Part shown: piece by piece, positions 1 to 7,415 of the stretch | Layout: every line of letters starts with the position of its first letter | Numbering within the stretch: the stretch's first letter is position 1 | Origin: an uncultured Erysipelotrichaceae bacterium | Lineage (GTDB): Bacteria > Bacillota_I > Bacilli_A > Erysipelotrichales > Erysipelotrichaceae | Assembly: GCA_944325255.1 (NCBI GenBank) | Contig: CALUZH010000030.1 | Location: 1 to 54,683 of the forward strand | Length of the DNA stretch: 54,683 nucleotides | Direction: 5' to 3' | Position numbers and translations under genes: made by a program | Notes under the pieces: generated by a model | The model's input: the letters and a program-made list of their open reading frames with translations, nothing else | Database searches by the model: none | What the model was told of the DNA's origin: nothing

Positions 1-73
1 GAATAGTCACGATAGACGGTTTATTCTTTGGCATGTAGAATTCCTTATACTCTTTTTTATAATCAAAAGCCAT
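1..73 (-). CDS. GyrI-like small-molecule-binding domain protein, 5' end only
   Basis: Only the first 24 codons lie in the window; the gene runs off the left edge. The peptide begins MAFDYKKEYKEFY and continues with MPKNKP, which I recognise as the usual opening of GyrI-like (AraC effector-binding fold) stand-alone proteins in Bacillota. A strong Shine-Dalgarno sequence (AGGAGG) sits 7 nt before the ATG. Such proteins bind or hydrolyse small ligands and often travel with mobile or accessory DNA. The gene lies beside the 3' end of rlmCD, separated by about 190 nt that do not look like the rest of the window. Function beyond the family name cannot be judged from this fragment. Confidence 0.65.
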   Translation of the reverse strand, partial: MAFDYKKEYKEFYMPKNKPSIVTI

Positions 74-262
74 AACGCTTCCTCCTATTTATCCTGACAT
101 CTATCTCACAGCCACAACTACCCCAACCTCTAACTCGGCAACTCAACTCTCACACTTTTTGAGCCGAATTGCCCTTGGATAAGTTACCGAGAAGCGTTTT
201 GTCTGCCCGATGCCATATTTGCTCGATTGCCCGAAAACCGTAGTATTACTGGGCTTTCACGC
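74..262. other. Intergenic stretch of foreign-looking DNA next to rlmCD
   Basis: About 190 nt with no supported gene. Composition and wording differ from the host intergenic regions, which are very AT-rich. An imperfect inverted repeat is formed by the TAGTATT-type words near 241-249 and 286-296, spanning the rlmCD stop codon. It could be an integration boundary; nothing else is recognisable. Confidence 0.4.
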
Positions 263-1567
263 CTATTCTCCTTTGACCCTTGACATCAATACTACCGTCT
301 CCACATGTTGAGTATTAGGGAAAAAATCAAAGGCTTTAATCGTTTCGATTTTATAGCGTTTCAATAAGATATTTAAATTTTTAGCCAATGTTGCACTGTT
401 ACAAGATATATAAATAATATTATTGATTTTAGCTTTTAACATATTCTCAAGCATATTGGCATCAAGGCCACTGCGTGGCGGATCGACAATCAAAGTATCA
501 ATATGACGGTTTTTAAAATGTAGTTTCAGCATCTCAGCCGCATCGCCATAGACAAAACGCAAATTATCAAGATGATTATTACGGGCATTGGCGTTGGCAT
601 TTTTAACAGCTGAAGCATCTAACTCAATACCGACCACTTCTTTAAATTTATTATGGGCTAAAAAAGACATAAGGCCGATACCGGCATATGCTTCCACTAA
701 AAGTTCTCCTTCTTCCAATAAATAATATACATATTCATACATCTTTTCGGCTGCTGAGGTATTAAGCTGCAAAAAGGCTTTGGGCGAAATATTTAAAGCG
801 AAATCGGCATAATGAAAATGCAAATCTTTTTTGCCACTTAAGTATTTAATATCAGAACCAAACAATTCCTTACTATTTTTGGCTATATTGGTCGATTGGC
901 TGATACTTTGAAAATGCTTGACTAATTCATCAATCATTTCCTTTTTATATTCATCATGCCCGCCAATTAAAGATAAAGAACTCATGTTTCCTAAAACTCT
1001 TATGACTATGTACCTTAAGCCTTTTTTGAGATGATGATCAAAATCTTTGATGCCATATTTATTCAAAATTAAAAGAGCTTCCTTAAGCTTAAGATTTAAT
1101 TCTTCATCATGATTTAAACAATCCTCAATGGAAATAAAACGATTAGAGTTTTGGGCGTAAAAACCGACGGTCAACTTATTGGTGCATCTTTTGACCGGCA
1201 ACTTTAAGGCATTACGATAATGTCGCTTTTTTGGACTTGGGGTAATATCGACATCGGCATAGATATCGGCATATTTGGCTAAAGATTCTTCCAGTATCGC
1301 TTTTTTGATGCGCAATTGTTCATCATAATCGGCATGTAAGAGTGTACAGGCCCCGCACTGTTGATAAAAAGGACAGGTGATTTTAATTCTGGACGGGGAA
1401 GCTTTGACGATTTCTTTAAGTTCGGCCGTTTTATAATTCTTATAAGAAGCATCAATTCTAACATCCGCTATTTCTTCAACTAAAACTCCCGGTATAAATA
1501 CCGGCTTTTTTTCGATATAGGCAATGCCTTCACCATTAATGCCATATTTTTTAATCTTTACTTTCAT
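263..1567 (-). CDS. rlmCD: 23S rRNA (uracil-C5)-methyltransferase, RlmCD/RumA family
   Basis: SAM-dependent enzyme that makes 5-methyluridine in 23S rRNA. Starting from ATG at 1567 the protein is 434 aa. Residues 1-55 form a TRAM domain. Cys65, Cys71 and Cys74 plus a later Cys (in IEDCLNH) are the [4Fe-4S] ligands. The SAM site is VEAYAGIG, followed by VDPPRSGLD and the catalytic-Cys motif YISCNSATL, and the end has the typical HVETVVLMSR. An in-frame TTG six nt upstream is possible but unlikely. A TATAAT box lies only 8 nt before the ATG and there is no Shine-Dalgarno sequence, so the mRNA may be leaderless. The 3' end abuts foreign-looking DNA. A second, TRAM-less paralogue lies at 36594-37700. 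Confidence 0.93.
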   Translation of the reverse strand: MKVKIKKYGINGEGIAYIEKKPVFIPGVLVEEIADVRIDASYKNYKTAELKEIVKASPSRIKITCPFYQQCGACTLLHADYDEQLRIKKAILEESLAKYADIYADVDITPSPKKRHYRNALKLPVKRCTNKLTVGFYAQNSNRFISIEDCLNHDEELNLKLKEALLILNKYGIKDFDHHLKKGLRYIVIRVLGNMSSLSLIGGHDEYKKEMIDELVKHFQSISQSTNIAKNSKELFGSDIKYLSGKKDLHFHYADFALNISPKAFLQLNTSAAEKMYEYVYYLLEEGELLVEAYAGIGLMSFLAHNKFKEVVGIELDASAVKNANANARNNHLDNLRFVYGDAAEMLKLHFKNRHIDTLIVDPPRSGLDANMLENMLKAKINNIIYISCNSATLAKNLNILLKRYKIETIKAFDFFPNTQHVETVVLMSRVKGE

Positions 1568-1575
1568 ACCCAATA

Positions 1576-1581
1576 ATTATA
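1576..1581 (-). promoter_or_regulatory. -10 box of rlmCD, positioned for a leaderless transcript
   Basis: TATAAT on the minus strand with 8 nt between it and the ATG at 1567. Transcription normally starts about 7 nt after the -10 box, which would place the first base at or beside the start codon. No convincing -35 hexamer is visible at 17 nt. Confidence 0.5.
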
Positions 1582-1625
1582 ATGCATATCTCTTGTCTCT
1601 TCATTATATTTATGTTATTTTAATA

Positions 1626-1642
1626 ATACCCATAGGGGGTAT
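1626..1642 (+). promoter_or_regulatory. CsoR-type copper operator
   Basis: The pseudo-palindrome ATACCC-ATA-GGGGGTAT lies just before the copA ribosome binding site (AGAGGT at 1645-1650). G/C-tract inverted repeats of this kind are the known targets of CsoR repressors, and a csoR gene with an intact Cu(I) triad ends this same operon. Copper would release CsoR and induce copA-csoR. Confidence 0.75.
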
Positions 1643-1656
1643 ATAGAGGTATTCAT

Positions 1657-4023
1657 ATGAAGAAAAATTATACAGTTAAGGGTATGTCTTGTGCCATATG
1701 CAAGAATACGATTGAGAAAAACCTTTCTAAGCTCGATGCTGTTAAAAGCTGCAGTGTTAACTTATTAGAGAATGAGATGGCTATCGAATATGATGAAAAC
1801 AAACTTTCGGAAAACGAACTGGCCAAAGATGTCAAAGATTTAGGCTATGAACTTTTGCTTAAAGATACTGGCAAGAAAGTTGATTCCACCCGTATCCGTT
1901 TTATTGCCAGTATCATCTTAATGGTGATATTAATGTATTTTTCTATGGGCCATATGCTTCATTTGCCATATCCTTCCCTTGATCAGTTTAATATTGCCCT
2001 CATTGAAATGGCCTTGGCCATCATTATCTATATCTTAAACTTTCATTATTTTAAAAGCGGCTGGCTGTCCTTATTGCATCTTAATCCCAATATGGATGCC
2101 CTAGTAGCCTTATCTACTTCCGTATCCTTCCTTTATTCGCTTTGGGCAACTTATAAAATAAGTATCGGTGATACCTCCTTCCATTTATATTATGAAACCG
2201 GGGCCATGATTTTGGTGATTGTTTCGATTGGCAAGTTTATTGAAGGCGAAAATAAAAAGAAAACAACCGATACCATCAGAGCCTTAGCTACCTTAAGGCC
2301 GATGAATGCCCGGCTCTTAAAGAATGGGGAAACAATCACTGTTCCGATTGACGAAGTTGAGGTTGGCGATATCTTGGTCGTTAAAGCCGGGGAAAATATT
2401 CCGCAAGACGGCATCGTTAAAAACGGTCATTGTCTGGTTGATGAATCGATGTTGACGGGTGAATCTTTACCGATTGAAAAAGCTCCCGGCCATAAGGTAA
2501 TTGGCGGTACCATCAATTTAAACGGCAATATTGAAATAGAAGTCAGTGTTGCTGATAAGGATTCCGTTTTAAACAGTATTATTGAATTAACCAAAGAAGC
2601 CACTCAAAAAAAGATTCCGATTGAACGCTTTGCCGATCGGGTATCGGCCTTCTTTGTGCCGGGCGTCCTCATAATTTCCTTAATTACCTTCCTTATTTGG
2701 TATTTAAGCAGCGGTCATCTTGAAAACAGTTTGAACTTCGCTCTTTCGGTACTGGTCATCTCTTGTCCTTGTGCCTTAGGTTTGGCTACGCCAAGTGCCA
2801 TAATGGTGGCAACCGGACTCAGTGCCAAAAACGGTATTCTCATTAAAAATCCGGCGATTTTGGAAATTGCCGGCAAAATTAAAAATATTGTCTTGGATAA
2901 GACCGGTACCATTACCGAAAATCGGGTAAGCATCGTCGAAGAAAAAATCTATGATGAGCAAATGAAAGAAGTTGTTTCCTCTTTGGAAGCCAATTCCAAT
3001 CATCCGATTGCCCAAGCCATCATCGCTAAGTATCCTGAACATCATTTGCATTTTAGTAGTTTCAATGAGGTCAGCGGTCGGGGCATCATTGCCAAGGATG
3101 ATGAACATCAATATCTGGCCGGCAATGTTGCCTGGCTTAAAGAAAATGGGGTAAATGTTGGTGCCGAGGATATCAGGAAAGCACAGGAAAACAGCTGGTC
3201 CATGATTGCCGTTGCCCTTGATGATAAACTTTTAGGCATCATCTATTTGGCCGATGTCATCAAACCGACTTCCGTTTTCGCCATTAAAGAGCTTCAAGAT
3301 ATGGGCATCAATGTAACGATGTGCACCGGGGATAATCCGATTACCGCTGCCAAAATCGCTAAGGAAGCCGGCATTGGAAACTATATTGCCGAAGTCAAAC
3401 CGGAAAATAAATATGCTATTATAGAAGAGAAGAAAAAAAGCGGCATCACGGCCATGGTCGGCGACGGTATTAATGACGCTATTGCCCTAAGCAGTGCCGA
3501 TGTATCCTTCGGTATTGCTGCCGGCAGTGACATCGCCTATGCTTCCAGTGATGTCATTCTCATTAAAAATGACTTGACGGATATCGCTTATTTGATTGCC
3601 ATCGCCCAAAAAACGATGCGCACGATTAAGCAAAATCTCTTCTGGGCCTTGTTTTATAACGCTATCTTTATCCCGTTAGCTGCCGGTGCCCTATATCCGG
3701 GCTTTGGCATTGCCCTAAATCCGATGATCGGGGCCTTTACGATGTCCATCTCTTCAATCTTCGTCTTAAGCAATGCTTTAAGAATTCGTAATATTAAAAA
3801 GAAAGGAATAAGCTATATGAACAAAGTTGTCAAAATCGAAGGCATGATGTGCCAACACTGCCAAAAACGCGTTGAGGATGCTTTAAAGAAGCTCCATCTT
3901 GATGTCCGCGTATCCTTGGAAGACAAGGCGGCCTACATCAATAATTGTCAAGTTGATGATGCTTTGATTAAACAAAGTATCGAAGATGCCGGCTACGAAG
4001 TCAAAGAGATTACCAATGCCTAA
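1657..4023 (+). CDS. copA: Cu(I)-exporting P1B-type ATPase with C-terminal CopZ-like domain
   Basis: Copper-efflux pump, 788 aa, inner membrane. Residues 1-66 are a heavy-metal-associated (HMA) domain with Cys12 and Cys15 in GMSCAIC. The pump core follows: the TGE actuator motif (MLTGESLP), the CPC metal site (SCPCALGLATPS), the phosphorylated Asp in DKTGTIT, the P1B HP motif (SNHPIAQ) and the GDGINDA hinge. After the last membrane helices a linker (RIRNIKKKG) leads to a second HMA domain at the C-terminus with Cys732 and Cys735 (GMMCQHC). That placement is unusual, because CopA HMA domains are normally N-terminal and CopZ a separate protein. An internal ribosome site and ATG at 3817 could also yield this domain alone. 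It is preceded by a CsoR operator and overlaps csoR by 8 nt. Confidence 0.95.
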   Translation: MKKNYTVKGMSCAICKNTIEKNLSKLDAVKSCSVNLLENEMAIEYDENKLSENELAKDVKDLGYELLLKDTGKKVDSTRIRFIASIILMVILMYFSMGHMLHLPYPSLDQFNIALIEMALAIIIYILNFHYFKSGWLSLLHLNPNMDALVALSTSVSFLYSLWATYKISIGDTSFHLYYETGAMILVIVSIGKFIEGENKKKTTDTIRALATLRPMNARLLKNGETITVPIDEVEVGDILVVKAGENIPQDGIVKNGHCLVDESMLTGESLPIEKAPGHKVIGGTINLNGNIEIEVSVADKDSVLNSIIELTKEATQKKIPIERFADRVSAFFVPGVLIISLITFLIWYLSSGHLENSLNFALSVLVISCPCALGLATPSAIMVATGLSAKNGILIKNPAILEIAGKIKNIVLDKTGTITENRVSIVEEKIYDEQMKEVVSSLEANSNHPIAQAIIAKYPEHHLHFSSFNEVSGRGIIAKDDEHQYLAGNVAWLKENGVNVGAEDIRKAQENSWSMIAVALDDKLLGIIYLADVIKPTSVFAIKELQDMGINVTMCTGDNPITAAKIAKEAGIGNYIAEVKPENKYAIIEEKKKSGITAMVGDGINDAIALSSADVSFGIAAGSDIAYASSDVILIKNDLTDIAYLIAIAQKTMRTIKQNLFWALFYNAIFIPLAAGALYPGFGIALNPMIGAFTMSISSIFVLSNALRIRNIKKKGISYMNKVVKIEGMMCQHCQKRVEDALKKLHLDVRVSLEDKAAYINNCQVDDALIKQSIEDAGYEVKEITNA
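3817..4023 (+). CDS. copZ: Possible internally initiated CopZ-like copper chaperone (68 aa)
   Basis: Within copA, in the same frame, an ATG at 3817 is preceded by AAAGGAA at a spacing of about 9 nt, which is a usable Shine-Dalgarno sequence. The product would be a complete 68-aa HMA domain (MNKVVKIEGMMCQHCQKR onwards) with the CxxC Cu(I) site, the size of CopZ chaperones. This may be a former separate copZ gene joined to copA by loss of a stop codon, or a gene still expressed in two forms. No other copZ is seen in the window. The internal start is inference; the fused reading frame is seen directly. Confidence 0.5.
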   Translation: MNKVVKIEGMMCQHCQKRVEDALKKLHLDVRVSLEDKAAYINNCQVDDALIKQSIEDAGYEVKEITNA

Positions 4024-4273
4024 AGATCGCAAGAAAGTCAAAAAATTTCTGAATATTGCCCTTGGTCAATTAGAAGGTATCCTAAAAATGATTGACGAAG
4101 ACCGTTATTGTTTAGAAATATCCGATCAACTTATGGCTACCAGAGCACTTTTAAAAAAAGCCAACAATATCATTCTCAAGGATCATATCGATGATTGCGT
4201 CAGACAAGCCATCATTGACGGCGATGATGAAAAGATTGATGAAGTTATCAAAGCTTTGGAAAAACAAATTTAA
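4016..4273 (+). CDS. csoR: CsoR-family copper-sensing repressor
   Basis: All-helical DUF156/CsoR repressor, 85 aa. I use the ATG at 4016, which gives the family's normal N-terminus (MPKDRKKVKKFLN) and an 8-nt overlap with copA; an upstream in-frame start at 3986 would add 10 residues and is less likely. Cys32, His57 and Cys61 form the full Cu(I)-binding triad, which separates CsoR from RcnR and FrmR types. It probably represses the copA-csoR operon through the operator at 1626-1642. Confidence 0.9.
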   Translation: MPKDRKKVKKFLNIALGQLEGILKMIDEDRYCLEISDQLMATRALLKKANNIILKDHIDDCVRQAIIDGDDEKIDEVIKALEKQI

Positions 4274-4296
4274 AAAGCGGTTCATTCCGCTTTTTT
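4272..4296. terminator. Bidirectional terminator between csoR and the chorismate mutase gene
   Basis: Stem AAAAAGCGG / CCGCTTTTT with a TTCATT loop. Both flanks supply a U-run, so it can end transcripts from either side. It overlaps the last codons of the minus-strand gene. Confidence 0.85.
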
Positions 4297-4563
4297 CAAT
4301 TCTTCGATATGCCGTGCCTGATAAGCTTTGGAAAGGCTAATAACTTCTTTTAAAAAAAGGATATAGGCCTTACAAAGTTCTTCATCTTTTATATCGGCAC
4401 TCAACCTTTTAAGCATTTCTTCTTCTCTTTTACGATCTTCAATATTTAAGCCCTCGGCAAACTTTTTTTCAGCAATCTTTAAAACGACCTTTTGGCGTTT
4501 TATAAAAAGCTTTTTCATTTCATCATCAATTTCATTAAGTAAGTTTCTTTCTTCTTCAAACAT
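4282..4563 (-). CDS. Chorismate mutase type II (AroQ-like) domain protein
   Basis: Single-domain, 93 aa, all-helical. The pattern LLNEIDDEMKKLFIKRQKVV, then AEKKFAEGLNI and DRKREEEML, matches the AroQ fold with the substrate-binding Arg/Lys and Glu positions. AroQ enzymes convert chorismate to prephenate in Phe/Tyr synthesis. No other aromatic-pathway gene is nearby; it overlaps the 3' end of a DMT transporter gene by 8 nt and is probably co-transcribed with it. A role in transport of an aromatic compound is possible but only inferred. Confidence 0.75.
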   Translation of the reverse strand: MFEEERNLLNEIDDEMKKLFIKRQKVVLKIAEKKFAEGLNIEDRKREEEMLKRLSADIKDEELCKAYILFLKEVISLSKAYQARHIEELKKAE

Positions 4564-5422
4564 TCTTCTTCTCCTTAACTTTGGTCGGCAATTGGGAAAG
4601 TATCACCGCCATAAACATCAAAATACTACCGATAATTTCTTTATAACTTAAACTTTGGCCCAAAAAGAAAAATGATGTCAAAGCGGCAATAACCGATTCT
4701 AATGATAAAATAATCGAAGCTACCGTCGCATCGACACTTTTTTGGCCCACAGTCTGCAAGGTATAGGCTATGGCCGTCGAAAAAATACCGGTATAAAGAA
4801 TTGAAGGCAGGGCCTTAAAATAGTTTAGACCGTTGAAATCTTCCAAAATAAGGGCCGCTATCAAAGATAAAATACCGGCAATTAAATATTGTAGGCATGA
4901 CATCTTTAAAGGATTGACCCATTTTACATAGTGGGCAACCACCAATATTTGCAAGGCAAAAAAGAAGGCACAAAGGATTAAAGATAAATCGCTCACTTTC
5001 AAGTCCAATGAAGCTCCACATAGCATATAAAGACCGACAAGCGCTAAAGCCAGGGCCAGAATAAGTTTCTTACCGATGCGCTTTTTTTGTAAGATAAAGG
5101 CTAAAAGCGGCACCAGGACAATATATAAAGAAGTCATAAAACCGGCTTTACCGGCACTGGTATCAATCATGGCAAATTGCTGGAGGTTAGGAGCGATAAA
5201 CATAATAATGCCTAGTACTATACCGCTTTGCCACATCTTCCTTTGATCATTTTGTTCATCCTTCTTAAAAAGAAAGGGTAAAATGACCAGTCCGCCCAAG
5301 ATAAAACGGGAACCGTTAAACAGAAAAGGACCGATCAGGGAAGCGGATATACTTTGAAACATAAAGGCCGTACCCCATATCAGGGCTGTCACCAATAATA
5401 ATAATTCACCTTTTTTATTCAT
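4556..5422 (-). CDS. EamA-family (DMT) metabolite exporter
   Basis: Integral membrane protein of 288 aa with about ten hydrophobic helices and two EamA repeats. The first repeat has LVTALIWGTAF and the second begins after the LMCGASLD loop and includes YTLQTVGQKSVDATVAS. DMT proteins export amino acids or other metabolites; the substrate is unknown. The true start is the ATG at 5422 (MNKKGELLLL). The reading frame stays open upstream, but that extension is merely the antisense of tRNA-Leu. TATAAT sits 7 nt before the ATG and there is no clear ribosome binding site, so this mRNA may be leaderless. The gene overlaps the downstream chorismate mutase gene. Confidence 0.85.
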   Translation of the reverse strand: MNKKGELLLLVTALIWGTAFMFQSISASLIGPFLFNGSRFILGGLVILPFLFKKDEQNDQRKMWQSGIVLGIIMFIAPNLQQFAMIDTSAGKAGFMTSLYIVLVPLLAFILQKKRIGKKLILALALALVGLYMLCGASLDLKVSDLSLILCAFFFALQILVVAHYVKWVNPLKMSCLQYLIAGILSLIAALILEDFNGLNYFKALPSILYTGIFSTAIAYTLQTVGQKSVDATVASIILSLESVIAALTSFFFLGQSLSYKEIIGSILMFMAVILSQLPTKVKEKKNV

Positions 5423-5429
5423 AAGCCCA

Positions 5430-5435
5430 ATTATA
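5430..5435 (-). promoter_or_regulatory. -10 box of the EamA gene, positioned for a leaderless transcript
   Basis: TATAAT on the minus strand, followed by 7 nt (TGGGCTT) and the ATG at 5422. This is the same geometry as at rlmCD, femX and queH. Confidence 0.5.
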
Positions 5436-5573
5436 ACGCTTTTTAATATAATCAAATAATAAAAATTCTTTGAATTGATGATTGTAAGACTAATTTCTAC
5501 TTGCCAAGTTATAGGGCTTTTCTCATGAGGGTATTGCTTTGAAGGCTTTTTTATTATAGAATAATAAAGCACT

Positions 5574-5656
5574 CCGGGCGTGGCGGAATTGGCAGACGCA
5601 CCAGACTTAGAATCTGGCGGGTGACCGTGGGGGTTCAAGTCCCTTCGCCCGGACCA
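5574..5656 (+). tRNA. tRNA-Leu (anticodon TAG)
   Basis: A class II tRNA of about 83 nt including encoded CCA. The acceptor CCGGGCG pairs with CGCCCGG. The anticodon arm is CCAGA-CTTAGAA-TCTGG, giving TAG. A long variable arm (GGCGGGTGACCGTGG region) and the T-loop GTTCAAGTC are present. Confidence 0.95.
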
Positions 5657-5661
5657 CTTTT

Positions 5662-5735
5662 GCCGGTATGGTATAATGGCAACACAAATCCATGGTAAGG
5701 ATTAGCTCTCAGTTCAATTCTGGGTACCGGCACCA
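5662..5735 (+). tRNA. tRNA-Thr (anticodon GGT)
   Basis: About 74 nt with encoded CCA. The acceptor GCCGGTA pairs with TACCGGC. The anticodon arm is AATCC-ATGGTAA-GGATT, so the anticodon is GGT with T33 and A37. The T-arm is CTCAG-TTCAATT-CTGGG. It lies 5 nt after tRNA-Leu in one transcript. Confidence 0.88.
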
Positions 5736-5748
5736 CTTAAAAAAATAG

Positions 5749-5777
5749 CTTCACCTTTAGCGGGTGAAGTTTTTTTA
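5749..5777 (+). terminator. Terminator of the tRNA-Leu/tRNA-Thr transcript
   Basis: Stem CTTCACC / GGTGAAG followed by seven T residues, 14 nt after the tRNA-Thr end. Confidence 0.85.
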
Positions 5778-5790
5778 TTCTTTCATATTA

Positions 5791-5820
5791 GAAAAAAGTA
5801 CGAACATTTTCGTTCGTACT
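5791..5820 (-). terminator. Terminator of the nucleotidyltransferase gene
   Basis: Perfect 9-bp stem AGTACGAAC / GTTCGTACT, followed on the minus strand by a T-run. Confidence 0.8.
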
Positions 5821-5850
5821 CATATTTCCTAAAATAAGTATTAAATATTT

Positions 5851-6762
5851 TTATTTCTTCCAAAGATCAAACGGATATAAGCCCTGGTCTTTATAAGCTT
5901 GAATCTTAGCTACTACCTTTGGTTTATCTTCCCGATAAGTTACCCCAAACCAGGCATCTTCACTGGTCAATACTTTGACATCACAATAGCCATCATGAAT
6001 CATATCGCCGACATTATTCGGCAATAAAGCCTCATATTTAAGCGGATTATTGGCAATACCCTTAGGCAATTGCTTGGCAAAAATATCCTTCATGTAGTCC
6101 ATGACATCCGGATAGAAACCCCAGAAGTTCATTGATACGACAGTATCATTGCTGACAACGATATCCTTGCCATCTTCTTCAACAACCGCTTGACCGTCAA
6201 TTCTCTTAATCTTCATTACTTCCTTGATATCAGTTAAATTGCCTTCATTGTCGGTTTGACAGAATCCCCGGGTAACCGAACCGTTATCCGATAAGGTATT
6301 GGCTAATTTATAACCGACCATGCAGTAACGTTTAGGCTTAACTTCATTTTTTAAGCAAGCAATAATCTTCTTAAAGGCATCTTTGCCATAGAAGTCATCG
6401 GCATTACAGATGACAAAAGGATCATCCTTTAAAATATCGCGGCAAGCCAATAAGGCATGAGTCGTACCCCAAGGTTTTTCGCGGCCTTCCGGTACCTCGA
6501 TGCCCTCAGGGATATCATTTAAATCCTGATAAGCATATTCAACTTCAATAAAAGGTCTGATCTTATGGGTTAAATGTTCCTCAAAAGCTTGTTCGTGCTC
6601 CTTACGAATAATCAATACCAGTTTTTCAAATCCGGCTTGAATGGCATCATAAATTGTAAAATCAATAATGCATTCACCGTTATTGCCGACCGTATCAATC
6701 TGTTTCAATCCGCCATATCGGGAACCCATACCGGCCGCCAAAATTACTAATGTTGGTTTCAT
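5851..6762 (-). CDS. Sugar-phosphate nucleotidyltransferase family protein
   Basis: A 303-aa enzyme with the GT-A/NTP-transferase signature at the very N-terminus (LVILAAGMGSRYGGLKQ), the nucleotide-binding pattern, and FVICNADDFYG as the metal-binding region. This type makes NDP-sugars or similar activated precursors for cell-envelope polymers. The sequence diverges from GalU and RfbA, and the NDP and sugar cannot be named. The start has a good ribosome site (AGGAAGG). It appears monocistronic, with its own terminator. Confidence 0.8.
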   Translation of the reverse strand: MKPTLVILAAGMGSRYGGLKQIDTVGNNGECIIDFTIYDAIQAGFEKLVLIIRKEHEQAFEEHLTHKIRPFIEVEYAYQDLNDIPEGIEVPEGREKPWGTTHALLACRDILKDDPFVICNADDFYGKDAFKKIIACLKNEVKPKRYCMVGYKLANTLSDNGSVTRGFCQTDNEGNLTDIKEVMKIKRIDGQAVVEEDGKDIVVSNDTVVSMNFWGFYPDVMDYMKDIFAKQLPKGIANNPLKYEALLPNNVGDMIHDGYCDVKVLTSEDAWFGVTYREDKPKVVAKIQAYKDQGLYPFDLWKK

Positions 6763-6842
6763 TTGTGTTACCTTCCTCTTCTTGTTTCTATTATATGGTT
6801 AAATCATAGTCTAAACAAGAATATAAAGAAATAAAGCGCCTT

Positions 6843-7415
6843 TTAAGACGCCAAATATTTCTTTATACGATGATATAATTCCCCAATCGGCAAGCCCATA
6901 ACGGCATAATAATCACCATTAAGTCTTTTGATATAGCGGGCCCCATAACCTTGAATGGCATAGGCTCCGGCCTTGTCCAAAGGTTCAAGTGTAGCGGCAT
7001 AAGCAGCAATTTCTTCTTCATCCATCGGATAAAAACTAACCCGGGAAACTACTGAGAAAGTTTCACTTTGTTTTTGAGATATAAGTGATACCCCGGTTAT
7101 AACTTCATGGGTGCGGCCGGCAATTTTTCTAAGCATCGCCTTGGCCTTTTCTTGGTCCAGAGGCTTGCCTAAAACTTCATTATCCATCGTCACAATCGTA
7201 TCGGCACCGATGACTAAACTATCAGGATGTTTTTTAAAGACGGCTAAAGCTTTCTTGAACGAAAGATTTTCAATCTCACTTACCAAATCACCCTTTTCAT
7301 TAATTGTCTCATCAATATTTAAAGCTTCGACACTAAAGGGAATATTCAAACTTTCCATCAATTCCCGACGACGTGGCGAACCGCTGGCTAAAATCACATT
7401 AAGCATTTTTTTCAC
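6843..7415 (-). CDS. maf: Maf-like nucleotide pyrophosphatase
   Basis: 190 aa. Maf proteins hydrolyse non-canonical or modified NTPs (dTTP/UTP and m5UTP types) and were first linked to septum inhibition. Visible motifs are ILASGSPRRRELM near the N-terminus, VIGADTIV, the GKP turn, GRTHEVITGV, and AYAIQGYGARYI with NGDYYAVMGLP near the end. An in-frame ATG three codons in is an alternative start. It overlaps coaX by 17 nt and is the last gene of the metK-coaX-maf operon. Confidence 0.92.
   Translation of the reverse strand: MKKMLNVILASGSPRRRELMESLNIPFSVEALNIDETINEKGDLVSEIENLSFKKALAVFKKHPDSLVIGADTIVTMDNEVLGKPLDQEKAKAMLRKIAGRTHEVITGVSLISQKQSETFSVVSRVSFYPMDEEEIAAYAATLEPLDKAGAYAIQGYGARYIKRLNGDYYAVMGLPIGELYHRIKKYLAS

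Noticed and set aside
3986-4015. Longer CsoR start
   Set aside because: No ribosome site, entirely inside copA, and family proteins begin close to the ATG at 4016.
5423-5638. N-terminal extension of the EamA protein (frame open to 5638)
   Set aside because: The extension is the antisense translation of tRNA-Leu and its flank; hydrophobic family sequence begins only at 5422.
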